Assembly (NCBI GenBank): GCA_046727955.1
Contig: JBKPDO010000063.1
Coordinates: 1-59,417, forward strand
Length of the DNA stretch: 59,417 nucleotides
Direction: 5' to 3'
Source of the DNA: DASVXQ01 sp046727955
GTDB taxonomy: Bacteria; Actinomycetota; CALGFH01
The position numbers were made by a program, and so were the translations under genes. Position 1 is the stretch's first letter. Each line of letters opens with the position of its first letter. The notes below the pieces were generated by a model. That model saw nothing but the letters and a program-made list of their open reading frames with translations, searched no databases and was not told the DNA's origin. This document shows, one piece after another, positions 34,075-42,310 of this stretch.

Positions 34075-34375
34075 GATGCACCTCCCGCATCGAACCGCGC
34101 GACCTGCATACCTTGAGGTCTCGCGTTCGCGCTGGTCAAGGGCCACTTCTGAAACTCGTGCTTGACCCGGGACTATGCATGCTGCGTATCATATGCGCCT
34201 CATGTATCACGACCGGAAGGCGGTGGCGGACGGCCTCGTGAAAGGAGGTGGTGCCTGGGAGGTGGTGCCTGGGAGGGTCTTCGTCTGCACCTTTGGCCGG
34301 GCGTGCGCCACGGTACATTCACATAAGAGTGTCCGGTGGAAGCTCCCACGCTCGGTCTCCTACCGAAGGAGGTCT
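34075..34375. other. Divergent control region of the XRE module
   Basis: About 300 bases between the small DUF6879-operon gene (minus) and the next small plus-strand gene. TTGACC (34162-34167) with TATCAT 19 bp on (34187-34192) is a weak promoter candidate for the plus strand. The unit GGAGGTGGTGCCTGG is tandemly repeated at about 34245-34275. No RNA gene is recognisable. Confidence 0.35.
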
Positions 34376-34579
34376 GTGGCAATTTCTCTACTGTATTGGC
34401 TGGCGTTCCATCTGACGGGCCGGTGTTTCGCTTGCGGTCGGCTCGTGCTGCTGCACACGCCGTGGCGGGAGCACCGCTGCAACCGGCAGCCCCTCCCGAT
34501 CACGCTGACCGAGCAAGGCTGGTTGCGTGCCGTGGCGGACGTCACAGAGCCAACAACCGAAGTGGCCTTGCGTAAGTAG
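34376..34579 (+). CDS. Small Cys/His-rich protein
   Basis: A 67-residue ORF, VAISLLYWLAFHLTGRCFAC and then GRLVLLHTPWREHRC. The CFAC pair and the later HRC suggest a zinc-binding knuckle. The GTG has AAGGAGG three bases upstream, which is close. The strand and position opposite the XRE/DUF6879 operon suggest it may belong to the same accessory module. Family not recognised. Confidence 0.5.
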   Translation: MAISLLYWLAFHLTGRCFACGRLVLLHTPWREHRCNRQPLPITLTEQGWLRAVADVTEPTTEVALRK

Positions 34580-34708
34580 CCACGATTCCACGGGGTGAAG
34601 GGGAAGCGTAAGGACACCCAAGCCGGGGCCTGGCCCTGAGTTCCCCCGGCAACAGGCTCGGGGCCAGTCCCTGCGGTCATTTGACTAGAGCCATAGAGAG
34701 GCGGAGTC

Positions 34709-34915
34709 GTGGAAACCCTCGTGCATATCTTCGGCATCACCGTGTTGGGCTTGATCGGGGTGGCGTCGGTGCTGGGTCTCATCATCTTGGTGATGTGTCA
34801 GGTGCGCCTCGTCGTGCGCATTACTGGCCGGATTTCGGAGCCGAGACATCAGCCGCGCGAGTTCTTCCCGGACACCCCACCGCAGCGGGTGTTTGAAGAC
34901 TACTGGCAGAACTAG
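34709..34915 (+). CDS. Small single-pass membrane protein
   Basis: A 68-residue protein with one long transmembrane helix (about 5-35: FGITVLGLIGVASVLGLIIL) and a polar, Pro-rich C-terminal tail ending DYWQN. The GTG at 34709 has GGCGGAG upstream. I do not recognise the family. It follows the small Cys-rich ORF in the same direction. Confidence 0.5.
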   Translation: METLVHIFGITVLGLIGVASVLGLIILVMCQVRLVVRITGRISEPRHQPREFFPDTPPQRVFEDYWQN

Positions 34916-35021
34916 GGCAGTTTGGTTTGGCGTCGCGGTAGATCCGCCGGCACCGGGGAAGGCCCACCTTGCCGCGCGGCAAGGTCCGCGTCTCGACGTC
35001 TCTGGCTGGGGTGGCGGGGTC

Positions 35022-36737
35022 TCAGCGGGACAGGTTCAAGGGGTTGAGGTCGGGGGGGCGGGGGAGGTGGAAGGTGTCCCAGCCGATGGCGGCGAGGGCG
35101 GCCTGCATCAACGCGAAGCCGACGACCAGGGCGATGATCGCGCCGATGGTCTTGTGGCGGCGGCCGAAGGCGGCGAGCGTGCCGACCAGCCCGATGGCCA
35201 GCAGCAGCATCAGGTAGCCGAGGGTCGTGCGCAGGCTGGGCAGGGGATTGTGGCCGAGCGTGTAGACGCCAACGGCACCTAGCACGAACCCGCCGCCGGC
35301 GCGGTTGCGCCCGAGCAGCGCGGCGCCTCCCAGCACCACCAATGCGGGGACGGTGATGCGTGCGCTGCTGACAGGCTCGTCGATGGTGAGGGTGGCGTAG
35401 TTCACGGCCGCGAACGTCGCCACCAGCGTCAGGTCGCGGAGCAGGCCGCCGGGCAGCAGGTCCGCCAGGACGGTGCCGCGTGGGTAGGTGCGCGGTGCGG
35501 CGCGCTCCTCGGCCTGCTCACGCTCATCGGGCTCGTAGCGACCCACCTCGGTCGCTATGTCTCGTCCGTCCTGGGACCAGCGATGCCCGGCCTCCCACCC
35601 GGCGGCCAAGGGTGACGCCGCCCCCGCCGCCTCTGGCGCCCCTGGCGCCCCCGGCGCCCCCGGCGCCTCCGCCCCCACGGGCGCCACCGGCGTCACCGGC
35701 GCAGTCGCCCAGGACGCCGGGGCCGGAGCGAGCCGCGGGGTCTGGTCCTGCGCGGGCCACGCCGGCCCCGCCCCGCCCGCCGCTCCCACCGGGCCCATCG
35801 ACCCCATCGGTGCCACCGGCACCGTTGCTGGCTGGTCCGCCGCCGGCGGGGCGGCCGGCCGCGGGAAGCGGGGCATCGTCCAAGTGCTCTGCACGACCTG
35901 GGTCGCCGCGGTGACCGGGTCCTGACCGAACCCTCCGACCAGCCGCGCCAGCAGCATCCGCGCGCCCGGGCGGCGCTGCGGGTCCTTGTCCAGGGCGGCG
36001 AGCACTGCCTCGAGCAGCCGGCCCTCGAGACCCCGGACGTCCGGCTCCTCGTACAGGATCCGGTGGGCGATGGTGCCCACGTCGCCGCGGCCGAACGGCG
36101 GCTGCCCGGTGGCGGCGAAGGTCACCAGCCCGCCCCAGGCGAACACGTCGCTGGCCTCCGAGGCGCGGGCGTTCTGGAGTTGCTCCGGCGCGAGCCAGTT
36201 CACCGAGCCGATCACCTTGCCAGTCTGCGTCAGGGTGGTGGCGTCGACCGCCCTCGCGATGCCGAAATCGATCACCTTGGGACCCTCCGGCGACAGCAGC
36301 ACATTGCTCGGCTTCAGGTCCCTGTGGACTACGCCGGCGGCGTGGATCGCCTCCAGCGCCTCGGCCACTCCCACGGCAAGTGCCTCCAGCCGGCCGCCGG
36401 TAAGCGGCCCGCCCTCGTCCACCGCTTCTTGCACGGTCGGCCCGGGGACGTACTCGGTGACGTAGTAGGGACGCTCGGCGTCGAGATCGGCGTCCAGCAC
36501 CCGTGCCGTGCAGAAGCCAGCCACACCGGAGGCCGCGCGGACCTCGCGCCGGAACCGCGCGCCGGTCTCGGGGTCGCCGGCGCGGTCGGAGCGGACCACC
36601 TTGACCGCCAGCAACCGCCGGTCGGGCGCCTGGCCCAGGTAGACCACGCCCATGCCACCACCGCCGAGCCGGCTGAGGACCCTGTACGGCCCGAGCTGCC
36701 TCGGGTCGTCGGGACCGAGCGGTACGGCACTGCTCAT
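35022..36737 (-). CDS. Membrane Ser/Thr protein kinase
   Basis: A 571-residue Hanks-type kinase. The G-loop LGGGGMGVVY (24-33), K46, catalytic HRDLKPSN with D140, DFG at 157-159 and the APE-like APEQ are all present, so it should be active. A Pro/Ala/Gly-rich linker of about 130 residues (about 290-420) leads to several C-terminal hydrophobic helices (about 430-555), so the kinase is membrane-bound but has no PASTA repeats. The sensor may be the helical bundle itself. The ATG follows a short weak SD. It lies 61 bp downstream of ftsH in the same direction. Confidence 0.9.
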   Translation of the reverse strand: MSSAVPLGPDDPRQLGPYRVLSRLGGGGMGVVYLGQAPDRRLLAVKVVRSDRAGDPETGARFRREVRAASGVAGFCTARVLDADLDAERPYYVTEYVPGPTVQEAVDEGGPLTGGRLEALAVGVAEALEAIHAAGVVHRDLKPSNVLLSPEGPKVIDFGIARAVDATTLTQTGKVIGSVNWLAPEQLQNARASEASDVFAWGGLVTFAATGQPPFGRGDVGTIAHRILYEEPDVRGLEGRLLEAVLAALDKDPQRRPGARMLLARLVGGFGQDPVTAATQVVQSTWTMPRFPRPAAPPAADQPATVPVAPMGSMGPVGAAGGAGPAWPAQDQTPRLAPAPASWATAPVTPVAPVGAEAPGAPGAPGAPEAAGAASPLAAGWEAGHRWSQDGRDIATEVGRYEPDEREQAEERAAPRTYPRGTVLADLLPGGLLRDLTLVATFAAVNYATLTIDEPVSSARITVPALVVLGGAALLGRNRAGGGFVLGAVGVYTLGHNPLPSLRTTLGYLMLLLAIGLVGTLAAFGRRHKTIGAIIALVVGFALMQAALAAIGWDTFHLPRPPDLNPLNLSR

Positions 36738-36798
36738 TCGAGCACCTTACCAACTCCCCGCCCGTTTGATCCGGTCCCCGCGCGCCGGGCCGATCGGC

Positions 36799-38799
36799 TC
36801 AGCGTTGCGGCTGGGTGGTGGGGTCGTCGGTGGGGGTGGCGGGGTGGCCGCTGCCGCCGCCGCTGGCGCCGCTGGCGGTGGCGCCGCTGGCGGTGGCGGC
36901 GACGGGTTGGCGGCGGCCGGGGACGCGGCCCAGGATCTCGTCGACGTCGGTGCCGTCCACGGTCTCGCGTTCCAGCAGCAGCGCGGTGAGCTTGTCGAGC
37001 GCGTCGCGGTGCTCGCCAAGCACCCCCAGCGCGCGGTCTTCGGCCTCGCGCAGCAGCTTGGCGACCTCGGTGTCGATGACCCGCTGGGTCGCCTCCGCGT
37101 ACGGCCGGGAGCGGACCTCCTCCCCGCCCAAATACATCGGGCTGCCGGTGGCGAACCCGACCGGCCCGAGCGTGGGGCTCATGCCGAACTCGCGGATCAT
37201 CCGGGTCGCCAGGTCGGTCGCGCCGGCCAGGTCGTTGGCGGCGCCGGTGGAGCCCTCCCCAAACACCAGCAGCTCCGCCGCGCGCCCGCCCAGCCGGATC
37301 GTCAGCGAGTCCTTCAAGTACCCCTCCGAGTACAGGTGCCGCTCGTCCACCGGCAGCTGCTCGGTCACCCCCAGCGCCTGCCCCGCCGGCAGGATGGTCA
37401 CCTTGGCGACGGGGTCGCCGTGCGCCGACAGCGCCGCCACCAGCGCGTGGCCGGACTCGTGCACCGCCACCGCGCGCTTCTCGTCGGGCAGCAGCGCGTT
37501 GGAGGACTCCCGCCGCCCCAACAGCACCCGGTCGCGGGCTTCGGCGAAGTCGGCCGCGGTCAGGACCTCCCGGTTGGCCCGCACCGCGTAGATCGCCGCC
37601 TCGTTGATCAGGTTGGCCAGGTCCGCGCCGGAAAACCCCGGCGTGCCCCGGGCGACCACGTCCAGGTCCACGTCCGCGCCCAGCCGCTTGCCCTTGGCGT
37701 GGACCTGCAGGATCGCCCTTCGCTCGCGCTGAGTCGGCAGTGGGATCACCACCTGCCGGTCGAAGCGGCCCGGCCGCAGCAGCGCCGGGTCCAGCACCTC
37801 CGGCCGGTTGGTCGCCGCCATCACCACCACCCCGGTCGCCGGGTCGAAGCCGTCCATCTCCGACAGCAGCTGGTTCAGGGTCTGGTCGCGCTCGTCGTTG
37901 GAGACCACCTGCCCGCCGCGGCGCTGGCCGATCGCGTCGATCTCGTCGATGAAGATGATCGCCGGGGCGCGCTTGCGGGCGTCGTTGAACAGGTCCCGCA
38001 CCCGCGCCGCGCCCACCCCCACAAACATCTCCACAAACGACGACCCGGTCACCGAGATGAACGGCACCGCCGCCTCCCCCGCCACCGCCCGCGCGATCAG
38101 GGTCTTGCCGGTGCCGGGCGGGCCCACCATCAGCACGCCCTTGGGCCCCATCGCGCCGGCGCGGCGGTAGCGGTCGGGGTTGCGTAGGAAGTCGACCACC
38201 TCGGTGACCTCCTGCTTGACCCCCTCATACCCCGCCACATCCGCAAACGTCGTCGACGGCCGCTCGGTATCGTAGACACGCTGGCGTCCGCGGCCGACGC
38301 CACCGAGCGCGCCGAGCTGGCGGCGGGTGGAGCGCCCGAGGTAGATGAAGAAGCCCACGAACAGCAGCAGCGGCAGCAGGCTCAGCAGCACCGTCACGAA
38401 GGAACTCTGCGCGCCGACCGCCGTGACCTGGACCTTGTGCTGCTCCAGCAGCTGGGTGAACTGCGGGTCCTGCAGGTTCACCGGGTACGAGGAGCGGAAG
38501 TGGGTCCCGTCGGTGAGGACGCCGCTGATGTGCCCGTCGGAGCCGATCTCTATCGAGCGCACCTGGCCCGCGGCGATCTTGTCCTTGAGCTGCGGCTGGT
38601 AGTTGAGCGTCACCTCGTTGCTCCTGCCGGGGCGCCCGGCGAACACCAGGATCGCGATGGTGAGGGCGATCCCGATCCACGGCAGCCACATGCGCCACCT
38701 CGGCGGAGGCGGCGGGGGCGGCGGCGTGGGCGGCCGGTCCGGCGGCGGCGGCTTCGCCTGGTTGCTCAGGTGCACCCTCGGGTGCGGGCCCTCCAACAT
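36799..38799 (-). CDS. ftsH: ATP-dependent zinc metalloprotease FtsH
   Basis: A 666-residue membrane AAA+ protease. The N-terminus has a striking Pro-rich stretch (18-33) before the first helix (about 37-55). A periplasmic domain and second helix (about 135-153) follow. Walker A is GPPGTGKT (226-233), Walker B FIDEID (about 283-288), the second region of homology spans about 325-350, and the zinc site is HESGH (447-451). It degrades membrane and short-lived cytosolic proteins. I chose the ATG at 38799 because GAGGAG lies upstream; an in-frame codon at 38835 is less well supported. The C-terminal tail is Gly/Ser/Thr-rich. Actinobacteria often carry more than one FtsH; this may not be the main copy. 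Confidence 0.95.
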   Translation of the reverse strand: MLEGPHPRVHLSNQAKPPPPDRPPTPPPPPPPPRWRMWLPWIGIALTIAILVFAGRPGRSNEVTLNYQPQLKDKIAAGQVRSIEIGSDGHISGVLTDGTHFRSSYPVNLQDPQFTQLLEQHKVQVTAVGAQSSFVTVLLSLLPLLLFVGFFIYLGRSTRRQLGALGGVGRGRQRVYDTERPSTTFADVAGYEGVKQEVTEVVDFLRNPDRYRRAGAMGPKGVLMVGPPGTGKTLIARAVAGEAAVPFISVTGSSFVEMFVGVGAARVRDLFNDARKRAPAIIFIDEIDAIGQRRGGQVVSNDERDQTLNQLLSEMDGFDPATGVVVMAATNRPEVLDPALLRPGRFDRQVVIPLPTQRERRAILQVHAKGKRLGADVDLDVVARGTPGFSGADLANLINEAAIYAVRANREVLTAADFAEARDRVLLGRRESSNALLPDEKRAVAVHESGHALVAALSAHGDPVAKVTILPAGQALGVTEQLPVDERHLYSEGYLKDSLTIRLGGRAAELLVFGEGSTGAANDLAGATDLATRMIREFGMSPTLGPVGFATGSPMYLGGEEVRSRPYAEATQRVIDTEVAKLLREAEDRALGVLGEHRDALDKLTALLLERETVDGTDVDEILGRVPGRRQPVAATASGATASGASGGGSGHPATPTDDPTTQPQR

Positions 38800-38895
38800 C
38801 GTGCGCTCCTCGCGAACGGACAGTTGCACCCCCAAGGTAGCGCCCCTGGCGGGGAAAGGGTATGTGCCCGCGGCGGGGTGAGGGGGTGTGCCGGC

Positions 38896-39441
38896 TCAGC
38901 CGGTGTAGGGCACGCGGCGGTCGGCCGGGATTTCTGCCAGCCGCGGGTTCTGCTTGTCCCGGCCGGAGAGGACCGGCTCGGGGTCGGGCCAGACGATGCC
39001 GAGGTCGGAGTCGTTCCAGGCGATCCCCAGCTCGTCGGAGCCGTCGTACTCGTTGGTCACGAGGTAGGTCATGGTCACCTGGTCGTGGGCGTAGAAGCCG
39101 TGCGCGATCCCCTCCGGGATGTAGAGCGCCAGGTCATCGCTGCCGCCGAGCTGCAGGCCGGTGTGCTTGCCTTCGGTCGGCGAGGCGACCCGCGTGTCGA
39201 CAAGCACCGCTGTCACCCGGCCGGACTGCACGAACCACAGATCGGCCTGGCGGCGGTGGTAGTGCAGCCCGCGAAGGACCCTTGGGGCCGAGTCGGAGCG
39301 GTTGGCCTGAACCATCGGTTTGGCGAACGGCAGCCAGGAAGCCCGGTAGGTCTCGAGGAAGCGGCCGCGCGCGTCCGCGACCGGCTCCACCCGGATCAGC
39401 CACACCCCCTGGATCTCACTGGATTCGAACACGTCGGCCAA
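38896..39441 (-). CDS. rfbC: dTDP-4-dehydrorhamnose 3,5-epimerase family protein
   Basis: A 181-residue cupin of the RmlC/RfbC family. VFESSEIQGVWLIRVEP begins the fold; DARGRFLETYR, the catalytic-His block RGLHYHRRQADLW and the YIPEGIAHGFYA block follow. RmlC epimerises dTDP-4-keto-6-deoxyglucose on the way to dTDP-rhamnose. The usual partner genes rmlA, B and D are not nearby, so a role in another deoxysugar route is possible. The start is a TTG with GGGAGGTG upstream. It is divergent from the CheW gene. Confidence 0.88.
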   Translation of the reverse strand: MADVFESSEIQGVWLIRVEPVADARGRFLETYRASWLPFAKPMVQANRSDSAPRVLRGLHYHRRQADLWFVQSGRVTAVLVDTRVASPTEGKHTGLQLGGSDDLALYIPEGIAHGFYAHDQVTMTYLVTNEYDGSDELGIAWNDSDLGIVWPDPEPVLSGRDKQNPRLAEIPADRRVPYTG

Positions 39442-39681
39442 CGTGCACCTCCCCCCGCGCGGTACCAGCCGCTAGGAGGCTACACACGAGGTTGGTGGTT
39501 CGCCAAGGAGGGACCGCGAACGTAGCCCCTCTAGGTGGTACGGAACGGTGCCGAAGTAGTACTAGGAGCCGGTAGGGACGCACCCGGCATCATGCGCTGG
39601 TACTACGACTTCGCCAGATGGGACGTTTGCCAGATCCATCCGGCTCCGCCGATCCGCTCACTCGTTCCGGGACGGACAACA

Positions 39682-40128
39682 ATGGCCGAGGCCGCTGCCG
39701 CACTGGTGCTCTTCCGACTTGGAGACCGCGGCTACGCCTGCCCCAGGGACAAGGTACGCCAAGTGGTCGACGTGGGCGCCGGCCAGCCGCCGATCCCGGG
39801 CTTGGAGCCTTCGAGTCTCGGCGTGCTCGAGGGCGCGCAGCGGCCGCTGCCGCTGGTGAGTCTGCGCATCGCCCTCGGCCTGCCCGACCGCGGGCCGGAG
39901 GGACGCATCCTGGTGGTCACCACCAGCCATGGCCCGGTGGGCTTCCTGGTGGACGAGGTGGTGCGAGTGCTCGAGGTGGACCCGGTCGCCACCAGCGTGC
40001 GCGAGAACCGCCTCGGCAGCGGCTACGTGGTCGGCACGGTCGAGGCGCTTGGCACCACCTGGTTGCTCGTCGACTTCGACGGAATAAGGCTGCCGGAGAG
40101 GCTGAGATCGCTCCCACGACGCGGGTAG
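39682..40128 (+). CDS. cheW: CheW-like domain protein
   Basis: A 148-residue single CheW domain: ALVLFRLGDRGYACPRDKVRQVV at the start, PLPLVSLRIALGLP and ILVVTTSHGPVGFLVDEVVRVLEVDP in the middle. CheW couples receptors to the kinase CheA. No chemotaxis gene is nearby, and no CheA is seen in this window, so it may serve a non-motility signalling complex. The start is the ATG at 39682; no strong SD is visible. The 240 bp upstream separates it from the divergent epimerase gene. Confidence 0.8.
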   Translation: MAEAAAALVLFRLGDRGYACPRDKVRQVVDVGAGQPPIPGLEPSSLGVLEGAQRPLPLVSLRIALGLPDRGPEGRILVVTTSHGPVGFLVDEVVRVLEVDPVATSVRENRLGSGYVVGTVEALGTTWLLVDFDGIRLPERLRSLPRRG

Positions 40129-40176
40129 CATGACGCTCCAGGAGCGTCGCTGCCCCGACCCGGGAGAAGAGCACCA

Positions 40177-40689
40177 GTGCCGACCAGCCCGACCTCGCGC
40201 GAGTACCGCACCACCGTCGGGCTGTTCACCACCGGCGTCACCGTCATCACCGCCAACGCGCCCGGCCTTACCCACGGCATGACGCTCAACTCGTTCACCT
40301 CGGTCTCGCTCGACCCACTGCTGGCGCTGATCTGCGTGGAGCGCGACGCGGTCATGCACAAGGTGCTCGAGGACGCCGGCACCTTCGCGGTCTCGGTGCT
40401 CGGCGGCGACCAAGAGCGCCTCGCCAGGTATTTCTCGGACTCGAGCCGGCCCGCGGGCGGCGGGCAGTTCGCCGAGGTGCCGCACCGGCTCGGGCCGGCG
40501 AGCGGCGCGCCGCTGCTGGACGACGCGCTGGCCTGGCTCGAGTGCGCGGTCGAGCGCACCTACGACGGCGGCGACCACTCCATATTCCTTGCCCGCGTGG
40601 TCACCGTCGAGCGCGGCCGCGTGCGCCAGCCGTTGCTGTACTTCGGGGGGGCGTACCGCAGGCTGAACGACGGCCGGCCAGCCGCGTAG
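40177..40689 (+). CDS. Flavin reductase-like FMN-binding protein
   Basis: A 170-residue protein of the flavin reductase (HpaC-like) family: YRTTVGLFTTGVTVITA, GMTLNSFTSVSLDPLLALICV and FAVSVLGGDQERLARYFS are the family blocks. Such proteins supply reduced flavin to a monooxygenase partner or act as small oxidoreductases. The GTG at 40177 has GGGAGAAG upstream. The gene is 48 bp after CheW, and a copy of the dispersed palindrome follows its stop. No monooxygenase gene is adjacent. Confidence 0.87.
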   Translation: MPTSPTSREYRTTVGLFTTGVTVITANAPGLTHGMTLNSFTSVSLDPLLALICVERDAVMHKVLEDAGTFAVSVLGGDQERLARYFSDSSRPAGGGQFAEVPHRLGPASGAPLLDDALAWLECAVERTYDGGDHSIFLARVVTVERGRVRQPLLYFGGAYRRLNDGRPAA

Positions 40690-40692
40690 GTT

Positions 40693-40725
40693 GATCCATG
40701 TGGGGGGAGCGCGCTCCCCCCACAC
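40693..40725 (+). repeat. Dispersed palindromic repeat, copy B (short)
   Basis: GATCCATGTGGGGGGAGC followed by loop GC and GCTCCCCCCAC (core arms 40700-40710 and 40713-40723). It lies between the convergent flavin reductase and upp genes and may double as their terminator. The right half of the longer repeat is not conserved here. Confidence 0.75.
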
Positions 40726-40755
40726 CCCTAGCTGGCTCATCTCGCGCGGGGCGGC

Positions 40756-41373
40756 TCAGGTGCCGAAGAGGCGGTCGCCGAAGTCGCCGAGGCCGGGGAC
40801 GATGAAGGCCTCGTCATTCAGGCCGTCGTCGACGCTGGCGGTGACGATGTCGAGCGCCGGGTGCTCCTGAGTGAGGTGGTCGATACCCTCGGGCGCGGCC
40901 ACCACCGATAGCAGGGTGACCCGGGCCGGGCCTTCGGGAAACAGGCTGCGGCAGGCGGCGGCGGCCGAGCCCCCGGTGGCCAGCATGGGGTCGAGCAGCA
41001 GCACGTAGCTGTCCCGCAGCGGCGGCAGCTTGGTGTAGTAGGCGGAAGGCTGGAAGGTGGCGTGGTCGCGCTCCAGTCCGATGTAGCCGACCGCGACCTC
41101 CGGGAACAGCTCCGTGACGGCCTCGAGCATGCCAAGGCCGGCCCGCAGGATCGGGACCGCCACCAGGGGCGCGGCAAAGCCGGTCCCTTCGGCCTCGGCC
41201 AGCGGAGTGGTCACGCGGCGGTGCTCCACTGGCACGGTCCGGCTGGCCTCGACCACCAGGGCGAGCGCCAGGCGCTTGGCCAGCAACCGGAACAGCGGCG
41301 GCGGCGTCGACGCGTCCCGCAGCGCCGTCAGCATGGTCGCCGCCAGCGGATGATCGACCACAGTCACGGCCAC
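40756..41373 (-). CDS. upp: Uracil phosphoribosyltransferase
   Basis: A 205-residue UPRT, the pyrimidine salvage enzyme that converts uracil and PRPP to UMP. The family blocks VPILRAGLGMLEAV, GLERDHATFQPSAYYTKLP and the PRPP loop LLLDPMLATGGSA are intact, and the C-terminal PGLGDFGDRLFGT is diagnostic. The GTG has GGAGGAA upstream. A nucleoside-type ABC importer is encoded 1 kb further on, which fits a salvage neighbourhood. Confidence 0.96.
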   Translation of the reverse strand: MAVTVVDHPLAATMLTALRDASTPPPLFRLLAKRLALALVVEASRTVPVEHRRVTTPLAEAEGTGFAAPLVAVPILRAGLGMLEAVTELFPEVAVGYIGLERDHATFQPSAYYTKLPPLRDSYVLLLDPMLATGGSAAAACRSLFPEGPARVTLLSVVAAPEGIDHLTQEHPALDIVTASVDDGLNDEAFIVPGLGDFGDRLFGT

Positions 41374-41438
41374 GCGGATTCCTCCTGGGGTGTGGGTCTG
41401 AGTTCAGCCTGAGGTTGCCTTGTCGTACTCTGAGGCCC

Positions 41439-41510
41439 GGTCCATGTGGGGGGAGCGAGCTCCCCCCACGGCCCCCCAAGAGCGGCTGTGCCTCGGGGAC
41501 CGTGGTTGCT
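41439..41510 (+). repeat. Dispersed palindromic repeat, copy C
   Basis: Core arms 41446-41456 and 41459-41469 with loop GA. The right flank (GCCCCCCAAGAGCG, CTGTGCC, then CGTGGTTGCT) matches the copy at 53223, so the conserved unit is about 70 bp. It lies between upp and the DUF218 gene. Confidence 0.82.
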
Positions 41511-41538
41511 GGGATCTCGCCGCCTGAGGGGTCGGTCA

Positions 41539-42132
41539 TCAGTGGCCCCGGGTGATGAGGTAGCCGCCGAGGGCGAGGTCCTCGCGTAGGACGGCAGCGG
41601 TCAGGCGCATCCGGCTGGCGCTGACGGGGCTGGTGCGGGTGGGGGAGGGGTAGGCCTTGAAGCCGATGTCGCCCGCCTGCCTCATGGCGCGGAACATGTG
41701 GAAGGGATCGGAGACCACGACCACCTTGAGGCGCTTGGTCGTGTGCAGGCGCGAGTCCAGCACCCGCTTGGCACCGCGGAGGTTCTCGTAGGTCGTGCGG
41801 CTCTTCTCCTCCACCACCGTGGCGCTGGCGGGGACGCCACGCTGGACCGCCCAGCGCGCGCCCGAGCCGCCCTCGGTGAAGCGGTCACCGGGCTCGTTGC
41901 CGCCGGTGAACACGATCAGCGGCGCAACGCCGCTGCGATAGAGGTCGACCGCGTGCTCCAGCCGGGCCGCGTAGATGGCCGACGGGCGGCCGTCGTACTG
42001 TGCCGCCCCGAGCACCACGATCGCGTCCACCTTCGGATGCTCGTCCTTACCCATCCAGATCGCCACGAGCGTGGTCGAGGCGGTGAAGTAGAGCAGGACG
42101 ACGGCGATGATTCCGATGATGACGCGACGCAT
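41539..42132 (-). CDS. YdcF-like DUF218 membrane-anchored protein
   Basis: A 197-residue protein with one N-terminal helix (VIIGIIAVVLLYFTASTTLV) and a DUF218 domain: DAIVVLGAAQYDGRPS, VFTGGNEPGDRFTEGG, EEKSRTTYENLRGAKRVL and VVVSDPFHMFRAMRQA. Family members (SanA, YdcF) affect envelope barrier function; the chemistry is not settled. No clear SD precedes the ATG at 42132. It is divergent from the BMP lipoprotein gene. Confidence 0.88.
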   Translation of the reverse strand: MRRVIIGIIAVVLLYFTASTTLVAIWMGKDEHPKVDAIVVLGAAQYDGRPSAIYAARLEHAVDLYRSGVAPLIVFTGGNEPGDRFTEGGSGARWAVQRGVPASATVVEEKSRTTYENLRGAKRVLDSRLHTTKRLKVVVVSDPFHMFRAMRQAGDIGFKAYPSPTRTSPVSASRMRLTAAVLREDLALGGYLITRGH

Positions 42133-42245
42133 GGGACCGATTCTACGAAGGTTCCGCGAATGCGCGGGGTCCGGGCGCGCGGAACGCGCCGTCTGGGAGC
42201 CTGCTTGCCTAGCTCGTGACCGCCGCCGAAACGGGGGATAGACTG

Positions 42246-42275
42246 CGGGTTCGACCCGACCGGGTTCGACCCGAC
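42246..42275. promoter_or_regulatory. Two tandem 15-bp repeats, each a palindrome
   Basis: The 15-mer CGGGTTCGACCCGAC occurs twice in tandem, at 42246-42260 and 42261-42275. Each contains the dyad CGGGT-TCG-ACCCG. They end 35 bp before the start of the BMP-family lipoprotein gene, where an operator for a dimeric repressor could lie. Confidence 0.45.
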
Positions 42276-42310
42276 CGCGGGATCATACGGTGGGACAGGA
42301 GATGGGGGCT

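Noticed and set aside
42246..42280. TTCGA-type sequence resembling a tRNA T-arm
   Set aside because: The motif is a tandem repeat of a 15-mer with no acceptor, D or anticodon stems around it.
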